Assembly: GCF_002102155.1 (NCBI RefSeq)
Contig: NZ_LQOU01000002.1
Span: 1 to 64,000 of the forward strand
DNA: 64,000 nucleotides
Reading direction: 5' to 3'
Source of the DNA: Mycobacterium europaeum
Lineage (GTDB): Bacteria > Actinomycetota > Actinomycetes > Mycobacteriales > Mycobacteriaceae
Shown: in pieces, positions 21,418 through 32,300 of the stretch
Position numbering within the stretch: the stretch's first letter is position 1
How the letters are laid out: each line of letters starts with the position of its first letter
Made by a program: the position numbers and the translations under genes
Notes under the pieces: generated by a model
The model's database searches: none
Told to the model about the DNA's origin: nothing
Seen by the model: only the letters and a program-made list of their open reading frames with translations

Positions 21418-22830
21418 GTGGAGTCCCGTTGGGTGCTGCACCTGGACATGGATGCGTTCTTCGCCTCGGTGGAACAACTCACCCGGCCGACCCTGCGGGG
21501 GCGGCCGGTGCTGGTCGGCGGCCTCGGCGGGCGCGGCGTGGTGGCCGGCGCCAGCTACGAAGCCCGCGTGTACGGCGCCCGGTCGGCCATGCCGATGCAT
21601 CAGGCCCGCCGCCTGATCGGGGTGACCGCCGTGGTGTTGCCGCCGCGCGGCGTCGTCTATGGCGTGGCCAGCCGGCGGGTCTTCGACGCCGTGCGCAGCC
21701 TGGTGCCGGTCGTCGAGCAGCTGTCCTTCGACGAGGGCTTCGGTGAGCCGCCGCAGCTCGCGGGCGCGTCCGCCGAGGACGTCGAGGCGTTCTGCGAGGA
21801 CCTGCGGGGACGGGTGCGCGACGAGACCGGCCTGATCGCCTCGGTCGGCGCCGGCTCGGGCAAGCAGATCGCCAAGATCGCCTCCGGTCTGGCGAAGCCC
21901 GACGGCATCCGGGTCGTCCGGCGCGCCGAAGAGCGGTCGCTGCTGGGCGGGCTGCCGGTGCGGCGGTTGTGGGGCATCGGGCCGGTCGCCGAGGAGAAGC
22001 TCAATCGGCTCGGCATCGAGACGATCGGCAACCTGGCCGCGCTGACCGACGCCGAGGCCGCCAACATCCTGGGCGCGACGATCGGGCCGGCGCTGCACCG
22101 CCTGGCCCGGGGCGTCGACGACCGCCCCGTCGCCGAGCGCGCCGAAGCCAAGCAGATCAGCTCCGAGTCCACCTTCGCCGTCGACCTGACCAGCCTGGAA
22201 CAGCTGCGCGAGGCGATCGACCCGATCGCCGAGCACGCCCATCAACGTCTGCTGCGCGACGGCCGCGGCGCCCGCACCGTCACGGTGAAGCTGAAGAAGT
22301 CCGACATGAGCACGCTGACCCGCTCGGCCACGCTGCCCTACGCCACCACCGAGCCCGGCGCGCTGGTCGCGGTGGCGCGGCGGCTGCTGCTCGACCCGCG
22401 CGAGATCGGCCCGATCCGCCTGCTGGGCGTGGGCTTTTCGGGTCTGAGCGACGTGCGCCAGGAGTCGCTGTTTCCGGATCTGGACCTGGCGGGGGAGACG
22501 TCGGAGGAACACGCCGTCCAGACCGCTGCCGAGGCCATGTTCGCGCCGGGGCCGGAGGCGGTCCCGGGGTGGCGGATCGGTGACGACGTCGCGCACCGCG
22601 AACTCGGGCACGGCTGGGTGCAGGGCGCGGGCCACGGCGTGGTCACCGCGCGGTTCGAGACCCGCAGCTCGGGCCCGGGCCCGGCCCGGACCTTTCCCGC
22701 CGACACCGCCGAGCTGACCAAGGCCAACCCGGTCGACTCGCTGGACTGGCCGGACTACCTGGGCGCGATGCAGGACCTGGAAGCGAATGCGGCGTCAGCC
22801 CCACCGGGCGATGACATCGCCGACCGGTAG
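21418..22830 (+). CDS. dinX: DNA polymerase IV (Y family), DinX/DinB1
   Basis: A 470-residue translesion polymerase. The palm motif starts [13 protein letters not shown] (Asp10 and Asp12 bind metal), and the second catalytic acidic pair is in [12 protein letters not shown] helix-hairpin-helix region ([15 protein letters not shown]) and the little-finger domain follow. [10 protein letters not shown] near residue 355 is a likely beta-clamp binding motif. Start at GTG 21418 ([15 protein letters not shown]), probably leaderless. The 3' end overlaps the convergent ansA by 36 bp. No SOS box was looked for successfully. Confidence 0.95.
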   Translation: MESRWVLHLDMDAFFASVEQLTRPTLRGRPVLVGGLGGRGVVAGASYEARVYGARSAMPMHQARRLIGVTAVVLPPRGVVYGVASRRVFDAVRSLVPVVEQLSFDEGFGEPPQLAGASAEDVEAFCEDLRGRVRDETGLIASVGAGSGKQIAKIASGLAKPDGIRVVRRAEERSLLGGLPVRRLWGIGPVAEEKLNRLGIETIGNLAALTDAEAANILGATIGPALHRLARGVDDRPVAERAEAKQISSESTFAVDLTSLEQLREAIDPIAEHAHQRLLRDGRGARTVTVKLKKSDMSTLTRSATLPYATTEPGALVAVARRLLLDPREIGPIRLLGVGFSGLSDVRQESLFPDLDLAGETSEEHAVQTAAEAMFAPGPEAVPGWRIGDDVAHRELGHGWVQGAGHGVVTARFETRSSGPGPARTFPADTAELTKANPVDSLDWPDYLGAMQDLEANAASAPPGDDIADR

Positions 22831-23721
22831 CCCCGCGGCCAGCGCGGCCATCATCAGCACGCGGGCCTGCGGCGGCCGCAAGCTGGGCACCATCACCGCG
22901 CCCGCGGCCGCCATCTCGTGCCCGGGCCCGTAGCTGGCCCCGACCCGGCCGCCCGGGACGCGGGTGGACACCGCGACCGCGACGCCGGCCCGGCAGTGGC
23001 GACGCACCGCGTCGACCACCGCGTCGCCGGCGTTGCCCGAACCCAGCGCCTCGAGCACCACGCCGCGCGCCCCGGCGGCCACGCACGCGTCCAGGGCCAC
23101 CCCGTCGCTGCCCAGGTAGGCGGCGACGATGTCCACCCGCGGCGCCTCCGCCGCGCTCAGGGCGCCGAGCTGGGGCCGCGTCTTGGTGCCGGCCAGCGTG
23201 ACGCCGCCGTCGGCGGTGCCGATCAGCCGGCCCGCGAAACCGCTCAGGTCGTTGGTCGCCACCTTGCTCATCCCCAGCGGCTGCAGCACCCGGCCGGCGA
23301 AACACACCAGCACGCCCAGGTCGCGAGCGGCGGGGCTGCCCGCCACCGCAAGGGCGGCCCGCAGGTTGGCCGGACCGTCGGCGTCGGGGGCGTCGGCGCC
23401 GCGCATGGCCCCGGTGAGCACCACCGGAACGTCGCCGTCATGGGTGAGCTCGAGCCACAGCGCGGTCTCCTCCATGGTGTCGGTGCCGTGCGTGATCACC
23501 ACACCGTCGGCGCCGCCTGCGATCGCGGCCCGCACCGCGCCGCGCATCCGGTCCCAGTCGGCCGGCACCAGCTGCGAGCTGTCCACGGCCAGGAGGTCGA
23601 CCCCGTCGACGTCGAGTCCGGCCGCCAGATCGGCCGCGCCATAGGCGGGCCGGTGCACGCCGTCCGCGCCGGTGCCGGTCGATATGGTGCCTCCGGTGGC
23701 GATGACGGTGAGCCGGCCCAT
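22795..23721 (-). CDS. ansA: L-asparaginase
   Basis: A 308-residue type I/II asparaginase that hydrolyses Asn to Asp and ammonia. Both catalytic Thr motifs are present: TGGTIST near residues 9-15 and [10 protein letters not shown] near 90. There is no signal peptide. ATG 23721 ([11 protein letters not shown]) is preferred to an upstream frame since it places the first catalytic motif as in relatives. In M. tuberculosis AnsA supplies nitrogen and helps resist acid through ammonia release. It is convergent with dinX and divergent from lspA. Confidence 0.93.
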   Translation of the reverse strand: MGRLTVIATGGTISTGTGADGVHRPAYGAADLAAGLDVDGVDLLAVDSSQLVPADWDRMRGAVRAAIAGGADGVVITHGTDTMEETALWLELTHDGDVPVVLTGAMRGADAPDADGPANLRAALAVAGSPAARDLGVLVCFAGRVLQPLGMSKVATNDLSGFAGRLIGTADGGVTLAGTKTRPQLGALSAAEAPRVDIVAAYLGSDGVALDACVAAGARGVVLEALGSGNAGDAVVDAVRRHCRAGVAVAVSTRVPGGRVGASYGPGHEMAAAGAVMVPSLRPPQARVLMMAALAAGLPVGDVIARWG

Positions 23722-23791
23722 GGGGAGATCATCGCGCACGCCAACCGCGAACATCGGCCGGCCCGCGTCCGCATTGGGGGATGATGTGAGA

Positions 23792-24373
23792 GTGCCCGAG
23801 GAACCCGCAGGATCCACTGAGCCCGTGACCTCAACCGACGAGGCCGAGAACGCGGCCACCGACCCGCAGCGTCCGCCCAGGCGGCTGCGCCTGCTGCTGT
23901 CGGTCGCCGCGATCGTCCTGGCCCTCGACATCGTCACCAAGGTGCTCGCCGTCAAACTGCTGCCGCCCGGTCAGCCGGTGCCCATCATCGGCGACACGGT
24001 GACCTGGACGCTGGTGCGCAACTCCGGCGCCGCGTTCTCCATGGCGACCGGGTACACCTGGGTGCTGACGCTCATCGCGACCGGTGTGGTGGTCGGCATC
24101 TTCTGGATGGGACGGCGGCTGGTGTCGCCGTGGTGGGCGGTCGGGCTGGGGATGATCCTCGGCGGCGCCATGGGCAACCTGGTCGACCGCTTCTTCCGGG
24201 CGCCCGGCCCGCTGCGCGGCCATGTCGTGGACTTCCTGTCGGTCGGCTGGTGGCCGGTGTTCAACGTCGCCGACCCGTCGGTGGTCGGCGGCGCCATCCT
24301 CTTGGTGGTGCTGTCGGTCTTCGGCTACGACTTCGACACCGTGGGCCGGCGGAGCAAGGCCGACCGAAGCTGA
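23792..24373 (+). CDS. lspA: Lipoprotein signal peptidase II
   Basis: A 193-residue polytopic membrane aspartyl protease that removes signal peptides from prolipoproteins. Four membrane spans follow a polar N-terminal extension of about 35 residues. The catalytic Asp pair sits in GNLVDRFF and FNVADPS; the conserved [11 protein letters not shown] block is intact. Start GTG 23792 (MPEEPAGS); GTG 23786 is an equal alternative. Its TGA overlaps the ATG of the next gene (TGATG at 24371-24375), so the two are translationally coupled. Confidence 0.95.
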   Translation: MPEEPAGSTEPVTSTDEAENAATDPQRPPRRLRLLLSVAAIVLALDIVTKVLAVKLLPPGQPVPIIGDTVTWTLVRNSGAAFSMATGYTWVLTLIATGVVVGIFWMGRRLVSPWWAVGLGMILGGAMGNLVDRFFRAPGPLRGHVVDFLSVGWWPVFNVADPSVVGGAILLVVLSVFGYDFDTVGRRSKADRS

Positions 24374-25299
24374 TGACCGACCGTTCCATGCCGGTCCCCG
24401 AGGGACTGGCGGGCATGCGCGTGGACGCGGGCCTGGCCCGGCTGCTGGGATTGTCCCGCAGCGCCGCGGCGGCCCTGGCCGAAGACGGAGGCGTCGAACT
24501 GGACGGCGTGCGGGCCGGGAAGTCCGACCGGCTGACCGGCGGCGCGTGGCTGCAGGTGCGCCTGCCCGAAGCCCCGGCGCCGGTGGAGAACACGCCCGTC
24601 GACATCGAGGGCATGACGATCCTGTACTCCGACGACGACATCGTCGCGGTCGACAAGCCGGCGGCGGTGGCCGCCCACGCCTCGGTGGGCTGGACCGGGC
24701 CGACCGTGCTCGGCGGCCTGGCCGCCGCCGGCTACCGGATCACCACGTCCGGGGTGCCCGAGCGGCAGGGCATCGTGCACCGCCTCGACGTGGGCACCTC
24801 CGGGGTGATGGTGGTGGCGCTCTCCGAGCGCGCCTACACCGCGCTCAAGCGGGCGTTCAAGCAGCGCACGGTGGACAAGCGCTATCACGCGCTGGTGCAA
24901 GGGCACCCGGACCCGTCCAGCGGGACGATCGACGCGCCGATCGGGCGGCACCGCGGCGGTGAGTGGAAGTTCGCGGTCACGACGAACGGACGGCACAGCC
25001 TCACCCACTACGACACCATCGAAGCCTTTCAGGCCGCCAGCCTGCTCGACGTGCACCTGGAAACCGGTCGCACCCACCAGATCCGGGTGCACTTCTCCGC
25101 GCTGCACCACCCGTGCTGCGGTGACCTTGTCTACGGAGCGGACCCGAAGCTCGCGAAAAGGCTTGGGCTGGAACGGCAATGGCTGCATGCCCGCTCGCTG
25201 TCGTTCGCCCATCCGGCGGACGGCAGGCGGATGGAGATCGTCAGCCCGTACCCGGCCGATCTGCAGCACGCGCTGGACGTGCTGCGCGCCGAGGGCTGA
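24373..25299 (+). CDS. Pseudouridine synthase, RluD/RluA family (Rv1540-like)
   Basis: A 308-residue RNA modification enzyme. An N-terminal S4-like RNA-binding domain ([19 protein letters not shown]) is followed by the catalytic domain with [11 protein letters not shown], in which the Asp is the nucleophile, and the later RTHQIRVHF motif. It isomerises uridine to pseudouridine, most likely in 23S rRNA, but the exact site is not evident. It is coupled to lspA by a TGATG overlap, an arrangement found in many bacteria. Confidence 0.93.
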   Translation: MTDRSMPVPEGLAGMRVDAGLARLLGLSRSAAAALAEDGGVELDGVRAGKSDRLTGGAWLQVRLPEAPAPVENTPVDIEGMTILYSDDDIVAVDKPAAVAAHASVGWTGPTVLGGLAAAGYRITTSGVPERQGIVHRLDVGTSGVMVVALSERAYTALKRAFKQRTVDKRYHALVQGHPDPSSGTIDAPIGRHRGGEWKFAVTTNGRHSLTHYDTIEAFQAASLLDVHLETGRTHQIRVHFSALHHPCCGDLVYGADPKLAKRLGLERQWLHARSLSFAHPADGRRMEIVSPYPADLQHALDVLRAEG

Positions 25300-26058
25300 T
25301 CACCCGGGTTTGCGCGCCTCGACGAGCAGTCGCACCGAGTGCGCGACGAAGGGCCCGTCGGCCTCGATCCGCTCGTGCAGCTCGCGCAGCCGCCCGCGAT
25401 AGGCGTCGACCGTGAAGTCGGGCACCGTCCAAACCACCTTGCGCAGGAAGTAGATGACGGCGCCGATGTCGAAGAACTCGGCCCGCATCCGCTCCATGCG
25501 CATGTCGACCACGTCCATCCCGGCGGCTTGGGCCTCGGCGCCCTGGACGTCGGGGTGCAACTCGGCCCACTTCTCCGGCTGCGGGCCGATGAAGTACTCG
25601 ACCAGCTCGGCCATCGTCGCGGGCCCGATCTGCTGGGCGAAGTAGGTGCCGTCCGGCCGCAGCACGCGGGCGATCTCGGGCCACCGCACCGCGATCGGGT
25701 GGCGGCTGGTCACCAGGTCGAAGGCCGCATCGGCGAACGGCAGCCGCGGCTCGTTCCCGGTCACCACGACCACCACGCCGCGCGGATGCAGGCGTCGCGT
25801 CGCCAGGGCCGCGTTGGGCGGCCAGGATTCCGTCGCGGCCATCGTCGGCGGAAACGCCTCGGCGCCGGCGAGCACCTCGCCGCCGCCGGTGTCGAGGTCG
25901 CAGGCGGCTGACACGTTCGCCAGCCGCTGGCTCATCTGCCGCTGGTAACCCCACGACGGGCGTTCCTCGGTGGCCCGCCCGTCCAGCCAGGAGAAATCCC
26001 AGCCGTCGACGGGGGCCGCGTCGGCCTCCGCCACGAGGTCGTCGAATGTGCGGCCCAT
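25300..26058 (-). CDS. SAM-dependent methyltransferase, class I
   Basis: A 252-residue protein with a Rossmann methyltransferase core: an acidic strand-loop (ACDLDTGGGEVL) for SAM, a second block VVVVTGNEPRLPFADAAFD, and EIARVLRPDGTYFAQQIG, the usual post-catalytic strand of type 11 methyltransferases. The first motif is a variant (DTGGGE). The substrate is unknown. I start at ATG 26058 (MGRTFDDLV); an ATG nine bases upstream is possible. It sits where M. tuberculosis has lprI beside glbN, converges on the pseudouridine synthase gene and ends one base after its stop. Confidence 0.85.
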   Translation of the reverse strand: MGRTFDDLVAEADAAPVDGWDFSWLDGRATEERPSWGYQRQMSQRLANVSAACDLDTGGGEVLAGAEAFPPTMAATESWPPNAALATRRLHPRGVVVVVTGNEPRLPFADAAFDLVTSRHPIAVRWPEIARVLRPDGTYFAQQIGPATMAELVEYFIGPQPEKWAELHPDVQGAEAQAAGMDVVDMRMERMRAEFFDIGAVIYFLRKVVWTVPDFTVDAYRGRLRELHERIEADGPFVAHSVRLLVEARKPG

Positions 26059-26181
26059 GCCGAGCATGCTAGGCACCGTGCGCGGCTGCCGGGCGTACCT
26101 TGGGCGCGTCCCGCCGAGATTGCCGCCACGGCCGTGGCGGCGCCCGCGACCGCAGCCCTCACCGCAATCTCGGCGAACGGG

Positions 26182-26592
26182 CTAGACCGTGGCCTTGTTG
26201 GCCTCGCCCGTCGCGATCTCCGGGGCCAGCGGCGCGATCGCGCCGATGATCTCCGTGACCGTCTCGGAGGGGACCCCGGCCGCCGCGAGCGCGTCGGACA
26301 GGTGCCGGGCCACCAGGCTGAAGTGGTGCATGGTGATGCCGCGCCCCTGGTGCACCTGTTTCATCGGCGCGCCGGTGTAAGGCTCGGGGCCGCCGAGGGC
26401 GGCGGCGAAGAACTCCACCTGCCTGCCTTTGAGGCGGTTCATGTTGGTGCCGGTGAAGAAACCCGCGAGCTGGTCGTCGGCGAGTACACGAACGTAGAAG
26501 TCCTCCACCACGACTTCGATCGCCTCGTGCCCGCCGATCCGGTCGTAGATGGCGACCGGCTCGGGTTTGCGGAACCGTGCCAGAATTTTCAT
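26182..26592 (-). CDS. glbN: Truncated haemoglobin, group I (trHbN)
   Basis: A 136-residue 2-on-2 globin. The sequence has the trHbN marks: [20 protein letters not shown], with Tyr at B10, [19 protein letters not shown] with the E-helix Gln, and the proximal His in [11 protein letters not shown]. In M. tuberculosis GlbN turns NO and O2 into nitrate and protects respiration. The start is ATG 26592 ([12 protein letters not shown]), which keeps a short N-terminal pre-helix as in the M. tuberculosis protein. The lipoprotein gene lprI, its usual operon partner, is missing here. Confidence 0.95.
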   Translation of the reverse strand: MKILARFRKPEPVAIYDRIGGHEAIEVVVEDFYVRVLADDQLAGFFTGTNMNRLKGRQVEFFAAALGGPEPYTGAPMKQVHQGRGITMHHFSLVARHLSDALAAAGVPSETVTEIIGAIAPLAPEIATGEANKATV

Positions 26593-26877
26593 AATTCCGA
26601 TTGGAACATCTCGGCATTGCTCGCCAGTTAGTTCGGGATCACACGCGGATGTCTTTGCGTAACAAGCGGATTGCCCCCTTTTGACGGTTGCCTGCGCCGG
26701 GCCGTGAGGCGTGCGGCCCGCGTTACGTGCCCGAAATCTGCACCGAGCCGGGGGATTGATGCCATAGGTTGGCTTGATGACGCACGTCACATCATTCACT
26801 CAGCCCCGCCAGGCGATCGTGGTCAACGGGCAGGCCAGTTGCGGTCGGGGGGCCGACATCATCAGGAGCCAAAGCCG
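26593..26877. other. Divergent intergenic region glbN / Rv1543-like
   Basis: 285 bp between two divergent genes. It must hold promoters for both; AGGAG at 26864-26868 is the ribosome-binding site of the rightward gene. No clear operator or conserved RNA was recognised. Confidence 0.5.
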
Positions 26878-27918
26878 ATGAATCTTGGTGACTTAACGAA
26901 CCTGGTCGAAAAGCCGCTCGCGAGCCTGGTGGAGAAGCCGATCGCGGCGGTGTCCCACATCGTCAACACGCCCAACTCCGCGGGGCGCTACCGACCGTTC
27001 TATCTGCGGAACCTGCTGGACGCCGTCCAGGGCCGCACGCTGGACGAGGCCGTCGGGGGCAAGACCGTCCTGATCACCGGGGGATCGTCGGGCATCGGCG
27101 AGGCCGCCGCGAAGCGGATCGCCGAAGCGGGCGGCAAGGTCGTGCTGGTCGCGCGGACCCGGGAAAACCTGGAGAAGGTGGCCGCTGAGATCGAAGGCAA
27201 CGGCGGCACCGCCCACGTCTACCCGTGCGACCTGTCCGACATGGACGCGATCGCCGCGATGGCCGATCAGGTGCTCAGGGATCTCGGGGGCGTGGACATC
27301 CTGATCAACAACGCGGGGCGCTCGATCCGGCGTTCGCTGGAGCTGTCCTACGACCGGATCCACGACTACCAGCGGACCATGCAGCTGAACTACCTGGGCG
27401 CGGTCCAGCTCATCCTCAAGTTCATCCCCGGGATGCGCGAACGCGGCTTCGGGCACATCATCAACGTCTCCTCGGTGGGCGTGCAGACGCGCGCGCCGCG
27501 CTTCGGCGCCTACATCGCCAGCAAGGCCGCGCTGGACAGCCTGTGCGATTCCCTGCAGGCCGAGACCGTCAACGACGGCGTGAAGTTCACCACCGTGCAC
27601 ATGGCCCTGGTGCGCACGCCGATGATCAGCCCGACCACGCTCTACGACAAGTTCCCGGCGCTGACGCCGGATCAGGCGGCCGGGGTGATCGCCGACGCGA
27701 TCGTGCACCGGCCCCGCCGGGCCAGCTCGCCGTTCGGGCAATTCGCCGCCGTCGCCGACGCCGTGAACCCGGCGGTGATGGACCGGGTGCGCAACCGGGC
27801 GTTCGCCATGTTCGGCGACTCCGATGCCGCCCGAGGTGACGAATCGCCAAGCGATTCACCGCAATTCGACAAACGCAGCGAGACGTTTGTGCGGGCGACG
27901 CGCGGGATACATTGGTGA
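26878..27918 (+). CDS. Short-chain dehydrogenase, fatty acyl-CoA reductase-like (Rv1543)
   Basis: A 346-residue protein. After an N-terminal helix region of about 55 residues comes a classical SDR: TGGSSGIGEA (NAD(P)-binding), the NNAGRS strand, Ser in NVSSVGV and YIASK, the Tyr-Lys pair. The extended form with FIPGMRERGFGHI resembles proteins assigned as acyl-CoA reductases making fatty aldehydes or alcohols for wax-type lipids; substrate is inferred from family. Start ATG 26878 after AGGAG. The stretch LASLVEKPIAAV repeats an EKPxA unit that I recall only once in the M. tuberculosis protein. It is followed after 4 bp by a second SDR gene. Confidence 0.9.
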   Translation: MNLGDLTNLVEKPLASLVEKPIAAVSHIVNTPNSAGRYRPFYLRNLLDAVQGRTLDEAVGGKTVLITGGSSGIGEAAAKRIAEAGGKVVLVARTRENLEKVAAEIEGNGGTAHVYPCDLSDMDAIAAMADQVLRDLGGVDILINNAGRSIRRSLELSYDRIHDYQRTMQLNYLGAVQLILKFIPGMRERGFGHIINVSSVGVQTRAPRFGAYIASKAALDSLCDSLQAETVNDGVKFTTVHMALVRTPMISPTTLYDKFPALTPDQAAGVIADAIVHRPRRASSPFGQFAAVADAVNPAVMDRVRNRAFAMFGDSDAARGDESPSDSPQFDKRSETFVRATRGIHW

Positions 27919-27922
27919 CATC

Positions 27923-28726
27923 ATGAGCCTTCCCAAACCCGACATTGCGACCACCGTCGTCATCACCGGCGCCTCCTCCGGAATCGGCGCCGAACTGGCC
28001 CGCGGGCTGGCGCGCCGCGGCTTCCCGCTGTTGCTGGTCGCGCGGCGCCGCGAACGCCTCGACGAGCTGGCCAACGAGGTGGGCCAGGAGTACTCCGTGG
28101 CGGTCGAGGTGCTGCCGCTGGACCTCGGCGACCCCAAGGGCCGCGCGAAGTTGGCGGACCGGCTGCGCGCCGAGCCGATCGCCGGGCTGTGCAACAGCGC
28201 CGGGTTTGGCACCAGCGGCGTCTTCTACGAGCTGCCGCTCGAGCGCGAAAGCGAGGAGGTGACCCTCAACGCGCTGGCGTTGATGGAACTCACCCACGCG
28301 GCCCTGCCCGGCATGGTCGAGCGCGGGGCCGGCGCGGTGATGAACATCGCGTCGATCGCGGGCTTTCAGCCGGTGCCGTACATGGCGGTCTATTCGGCCA
28401 CCAAGGCGTTCGTGCAGACGTTCTCCGAGGCCGTGCACGAGGAGCTGCACGGAACGGGCGTGTCGGTCACGTGCCTGTGTCCGGGGCCGGTGCCGACCGA
28501 GTGGGCCGAGATCGCCAACGCCGAGCGGTTCAGCATTCCCATCGCGCAGGTCTCGCCGCGCGACGTCGCCGAGGCGGCGATCGCCGGGATGTTGGCCGGC
28601 CGGCGCACCGTCGTACCCGGTGTGGTGCCGAAGGTCGTGAGCACCGGCGGCAGGTTCGCGCCGCGCGGCCTGTTGCTGCCCGGGATCCGGATCGGTAGCC
28701 GCTTCCGCGGGGGACCCAGCCGCTGA
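27923..28726 (+). CDS. Short-chain dehydrogenase/ketoacyl reductase (Rv1544)
   Basis: A 267-residue SDR. TGASSGIGAE is the cofactor loop, CNSAGFG replaces the usual NNAG, the catalytic Ser is in NIASIAGF and YSATKAF carries Tyr and Lys. A basic residue pair after strand 2 (ARRRERL) favours NADPH. The C-terminus is typical of the subgroup annotated as ketoacyl reductases or 17-beta-HSD-like. It starts 4 bp after the stop of the previous SDR gene, so both are one operon and may act on the same lipid chain. Confidence 0.9.
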   Translation: MSLPKPDIATTVVITGASSGIGAELARGLARRGFPLLLVARRRERLDELANEVGQEYSVAVEVLPLDLGDPKGRAKLADRLRAEPIAGLCNSAGFGTSGVFYELPLERESEEVTLNALALMELTHAALPGMVERGAGAVMNIASIAGFQPVPYMAVYSATKAFVQTFSEAVHEELHGTGVSVTCLCPGPVPTEWAEIANAERFSIPIAQVSPRDVAEAAIAGMLAGRRTVVPGVVPKVVSTGGRFAPRGLLLPGIRIGSRFRGGPSR

Positions 28727-28770
28727 CGGTTCTGGCATCGGTCGCGGACAGTGTGCGTCTGTGGCGGCGA

Positions 28771-28821
28771 GTGTGCGTCCTGGGTGGTTCCGCGCCCAGC
28801 AACACCGCCCTGAGCGCACAC
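28771..28821. terminator. Hairpin after the SDR operon
   Basis: GTGTGCG (28771-28777) and GGGTGGT (28782-28788) can pair with ACCGCCC (28804-28810) and CGCACAC (28815-28821), with one G-T pair and 4-base internal loops. Extra copies of GTGTGCG and CACACC nearby suggest a decayed repeat. It lies 45 bp after the stop and could end the SDR transcript. Confidence 0.4.
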
Positions 28822-28887
28822 CGAAAGCCGTCCGTGCACACCGAGAGCCCTCACCGCACGGGTGGCCCCTCGCGCTAGGCTCCGGTC

Positions 28888-29319
28888 ATGGCCGCTGTTG
28901 ACCTGACCGCCGACGTACCGATGAGCCCGCAGGACATGTGGGACCACGTCTCCGATCTGTCGGACCTGGGCGACTGGCTGGTGATGCACGAGGGCTGGCG
29001 CAGCGACCTGCCCGAGGAGCTCGGCGAGGGTGCCCAAGTCGTGGGCGTCGCCCGGGCCAAGGGCTTCCGCAACCGGGTGACGTGGACGGTGACCACGTGG
29101 GACCCGCCGCGCCAGGTGGCGCTGTCGGGGTCCGGCAAGGGCGGCGCCAAGTACGCGGTGACGCTCACCGTGCGGGCCGCCGAAGAGGGGTCGACGCTGG
29201 GCCTGCGCCTCGAGCTGGGCGGGCGCCCGCTGTTCGGCCCGGTGGGCGCGGCGGCGGCCCGGGCCGTCAAGGGGGATGTGCAGAAGTCGCTGGAGCAGTT
29301 CGTCGAGTTGTACGGATAA
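28888..29319 (+). CDS. SRPBCC/polyketide-cyclase-like protein (Rv1546)
   Basis: A 143-residue START-like (SRPBCC) protein with a hydrophobic ligand cavity fold: N-terminal strand [20 protein letters not shown], central beta sheet ([17 protein letters not shown]) and a long C-terminal helix ([18 protein letters not shown]). Such proteins bind lipids or polyketides or act as cyclases; no specific ligand can be read here. The start is ATG 28888. It lies alone between the SDR operon and dnaE1, 65 bp before the latter. Confidence 0.8.
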   Translation: MAAVDLTADVPMSPQDMWDHVSDLSDLGDWLVMHEGWRSDLPEELGEGAQVVGVARAKGFRNRVTWTVTTWDPPRQVALSGSGKGGAKYAVTLTVRAAEEGSTLGLRLELGGRPLFGPVGAAAARAVKGDVQKSLEQFVELYG

Positions 29320-29384
29320 AAACCAAACACACTTGCGCGACACGCCGAGGATGCGTCGGTAGTCGGTCATAGACTGGCGTCCCT

Positions 29385-32300
29385 ATGACAGGTTCGATTC
29401 CTCCTCACGCAAGCGTTCGTCGCGAGTCGTCGTTCGTGCACCTGCATAACCACACCGAGTATTCGATGCTGGACGGGGCTGCGAAGATCACGCCGATGCT
29501 GGCCGAGGTGGAGCGGCTGGGAATGCCCGCCGTCGGGATGACCGACCACGGAAACATGTTCGGCGCCAGCGAGTTCTACAACGCGGCGGCCAAAGCGGGG
29601 ATCAAGCCGATCATCGGGGTCGAGGCGTACATCGCACCCGGCTCGCGCTTCGACACCCGGCGCATCCAATGGGGTGACCCCGGCCAGAAGTCCGACGACG
29701 TCTCGGGCAGCGGTTCCTACACGCACCTGACCATGGTCGCCGAGAACGCCACCGGCCTGCGCAACCTGTTCAAGCTGTCGTCGTTGGCCTCCTTCGAGGG
29801 CCAGCTCGGCAAGTGGTCGCGGATGGACGCCGAGCTCATCGCCGAGCACGCCGAGGGCATCATCGCCACCACGGGCTGCCCGTCGGGCGAGGTACAGACC
29901 CGTCTGCGGCTCGGGCACGACCGCGAGGCGCTGGAGTCGGCCGCCAAGTGGCGCGAGATCTTCGGCGCCGACAACTACTTCCTCGAGCTGATGGACCACG
30001 GGCTGTCCATCGAGCAGCGGGTCCGCGAGGGGCTGCTCGAGATCGGACGCAAGCTCGGCATCCCGCCCCTGGCCACCAACGACTGCCACTACGTCACCCG
30101 CGACGCCGCCCACAACCACGAGGCGCTGTTGTGCGTGCAGACCGGCAAGACGCTGTCGGACCCGAACCGGTTCAAGTTCGACGGCGACGGCTACTACCTC
30201 AAGTCCGCCGCCGAGATGCGCCAGATCTGGGACGCCGAGGTGCCCGGCGCCTGCGACTCGACCCTGTTGATCGCCGAGCGGGTGCAGCCCTACGACGACG
30301 TGTGGGCGCCGCGCGACCGGATGCCGATCTTCCCGGTGCCCGAGGGACACGACCAGGCGTCCTGGCTGCACCACGAGGTGATGGCCGGGCTGCGGCGGCG
30401 TTTCCCGTCGGGCGTCGGCCAGGACTACATCGACCGGGCCGAGTACGAGATCAAGGTCATCTGCGACAAGGGCTTCCCGTCGTACTTCCTGATCGTCGCG
30501 GACCTGATCAACTACGCGCGGTCGGTCGACATCCGGGTGGGGCCCGGGCGTGGTTCGGCGGCGGGATCGCTGGTGGCCTACGCGCTGGGCATCACCAACA
30601 TCGACCCGATCCCGCACGGGCTGCTCTTCGAGCGCTTCCTCAACCCCGAGCGTCCGTCTGCCCCCGACATCGACATCGACTTCGACGACCGTCGTCGCGG
30701 TGAGATGGTGCGCTACGCCGCCGACAAGTGGGGCTCCGACCGCGTCGCCCAGGTCATCACCTTCGGCACCATCAAAACCAAGGCGGCGCTGAAGGATTCG
30801 GCGCGTATCCACTACGGCCAACCCGGCTTTGCCATCGCCGACCGGATCACCAAGGCGCTGCCGCCGCCGATCATGGCCAAGGACATCCCGCTGTCGGGCA
30901 TCACCGACCCGGCGCACGAGCGGTACAAGGAGGCCGCCGAGGTGCGCGGCCTGATCGAGACCGACCCCGACGTCCGCACCATCTACCAGACCGCGCGCGG
31001 CCTGGAGGGCCTGATCCGCAACGCCGGTGTGCACGCCTGCGCGGTGATCATGAGCAGCGAGCCGCTCACCGAGGCCATCCCGCTGTGGAAGCGGCCGCAG
31101 GACGGCGCCATCATCACCGGCTGGGACTATCCGTCGTGTGAGGCCATCGGCCTGTTGAAGATGGACTTCCTGGGCCTGCGCAACCTGACGATCATCGGCG
31201 ACGCGCTGGAAAACATCAAGGCCAACAGGGGGATCGACCTCGACCTGGAATCGGTGCCGCTCGACGACAAGCCCACCTATGAGCTGCTGGGCCGCGGCGA
31301 CACCCTGGGCGTGTTCCAGCTCGACGGCGGGCCGATGCGCGACCTGCTGCGCCGCATGCAGCCGACCGAGTTCAACGACATCGTCGCCGTGCTCGCGCTG
31401 TACCGCCCCGGCCCGATGGGCATGAACGCCCACAACGACTACGCCGACCGCAAGAACAACCGTCAGGCGATCAAGCCGATCCACCCCGAGCTCGAGGAGC
31501 CGCTGCGCGAAATCCTCTCGGAGACCTACGGTCTGATCGTCTATCAAGAGCAGATCATGTTCATCGCCCAGAAGGTCGCCTCCTACACGATGGGCAAGGC
31601 CGACGCGCTGCGCAAGGCGATGGGCAAGAAGAAGCTCGAGGTGCTCGAGGCCGAGTACAAGGGCTTCTACGAGGGCATGACCACCAACGGCTTCTCGGAG
31701 AAGGCCGTCAAAGCGTTGTGGGACACCATCCTTCCGTTCGCCGGGTATGCGTTCAACAAGTCGCACGCCGCGGGCTACGGTCTGGTCTCCTATTGGACGG
31801 CCTACCTGAAGGCCAACTACCCGGCCGAATACATGGCCGGCCTGTTGACCTCGGTGGGCGACGACAAGGACAAGGCCGCGGTCTACCTGGCCGACTGCCG
31901 CAAGCTGGGCATCACCGTGCTGCCGCCGGACGTCAACGAATCCCTGGTGAACTTCGCGTCGGTCGGCCAGGACATCCGGTTCGGGCTGGGCGCGGTGCGC
32001 AACGTCGGCGCCAACGTGGTCGGGTCGCTGATCAAGACCCGCAACGAGAAGGGGAAGTTCACCGACTTCTCGGACTACCTGAACAAGATCGACATCTCGG
32101 CCTGCAACAAGAAGGTCACCGAGTCGCTGATCAAGGCGGGCGCGTTCGACTCGCTGAACCACGCCCGCAAGGGCCTGTTCCTGGTGCACACCGACGCCGT
32201 CGACTCGGTGCTGGGCACCAAAAAGGCCGAGGCGATGGGGCAATTCGACCTCTTCGGCGGCGATGACGGGTGCACCGAGGCGGTGTTCACCATCAAGGTG

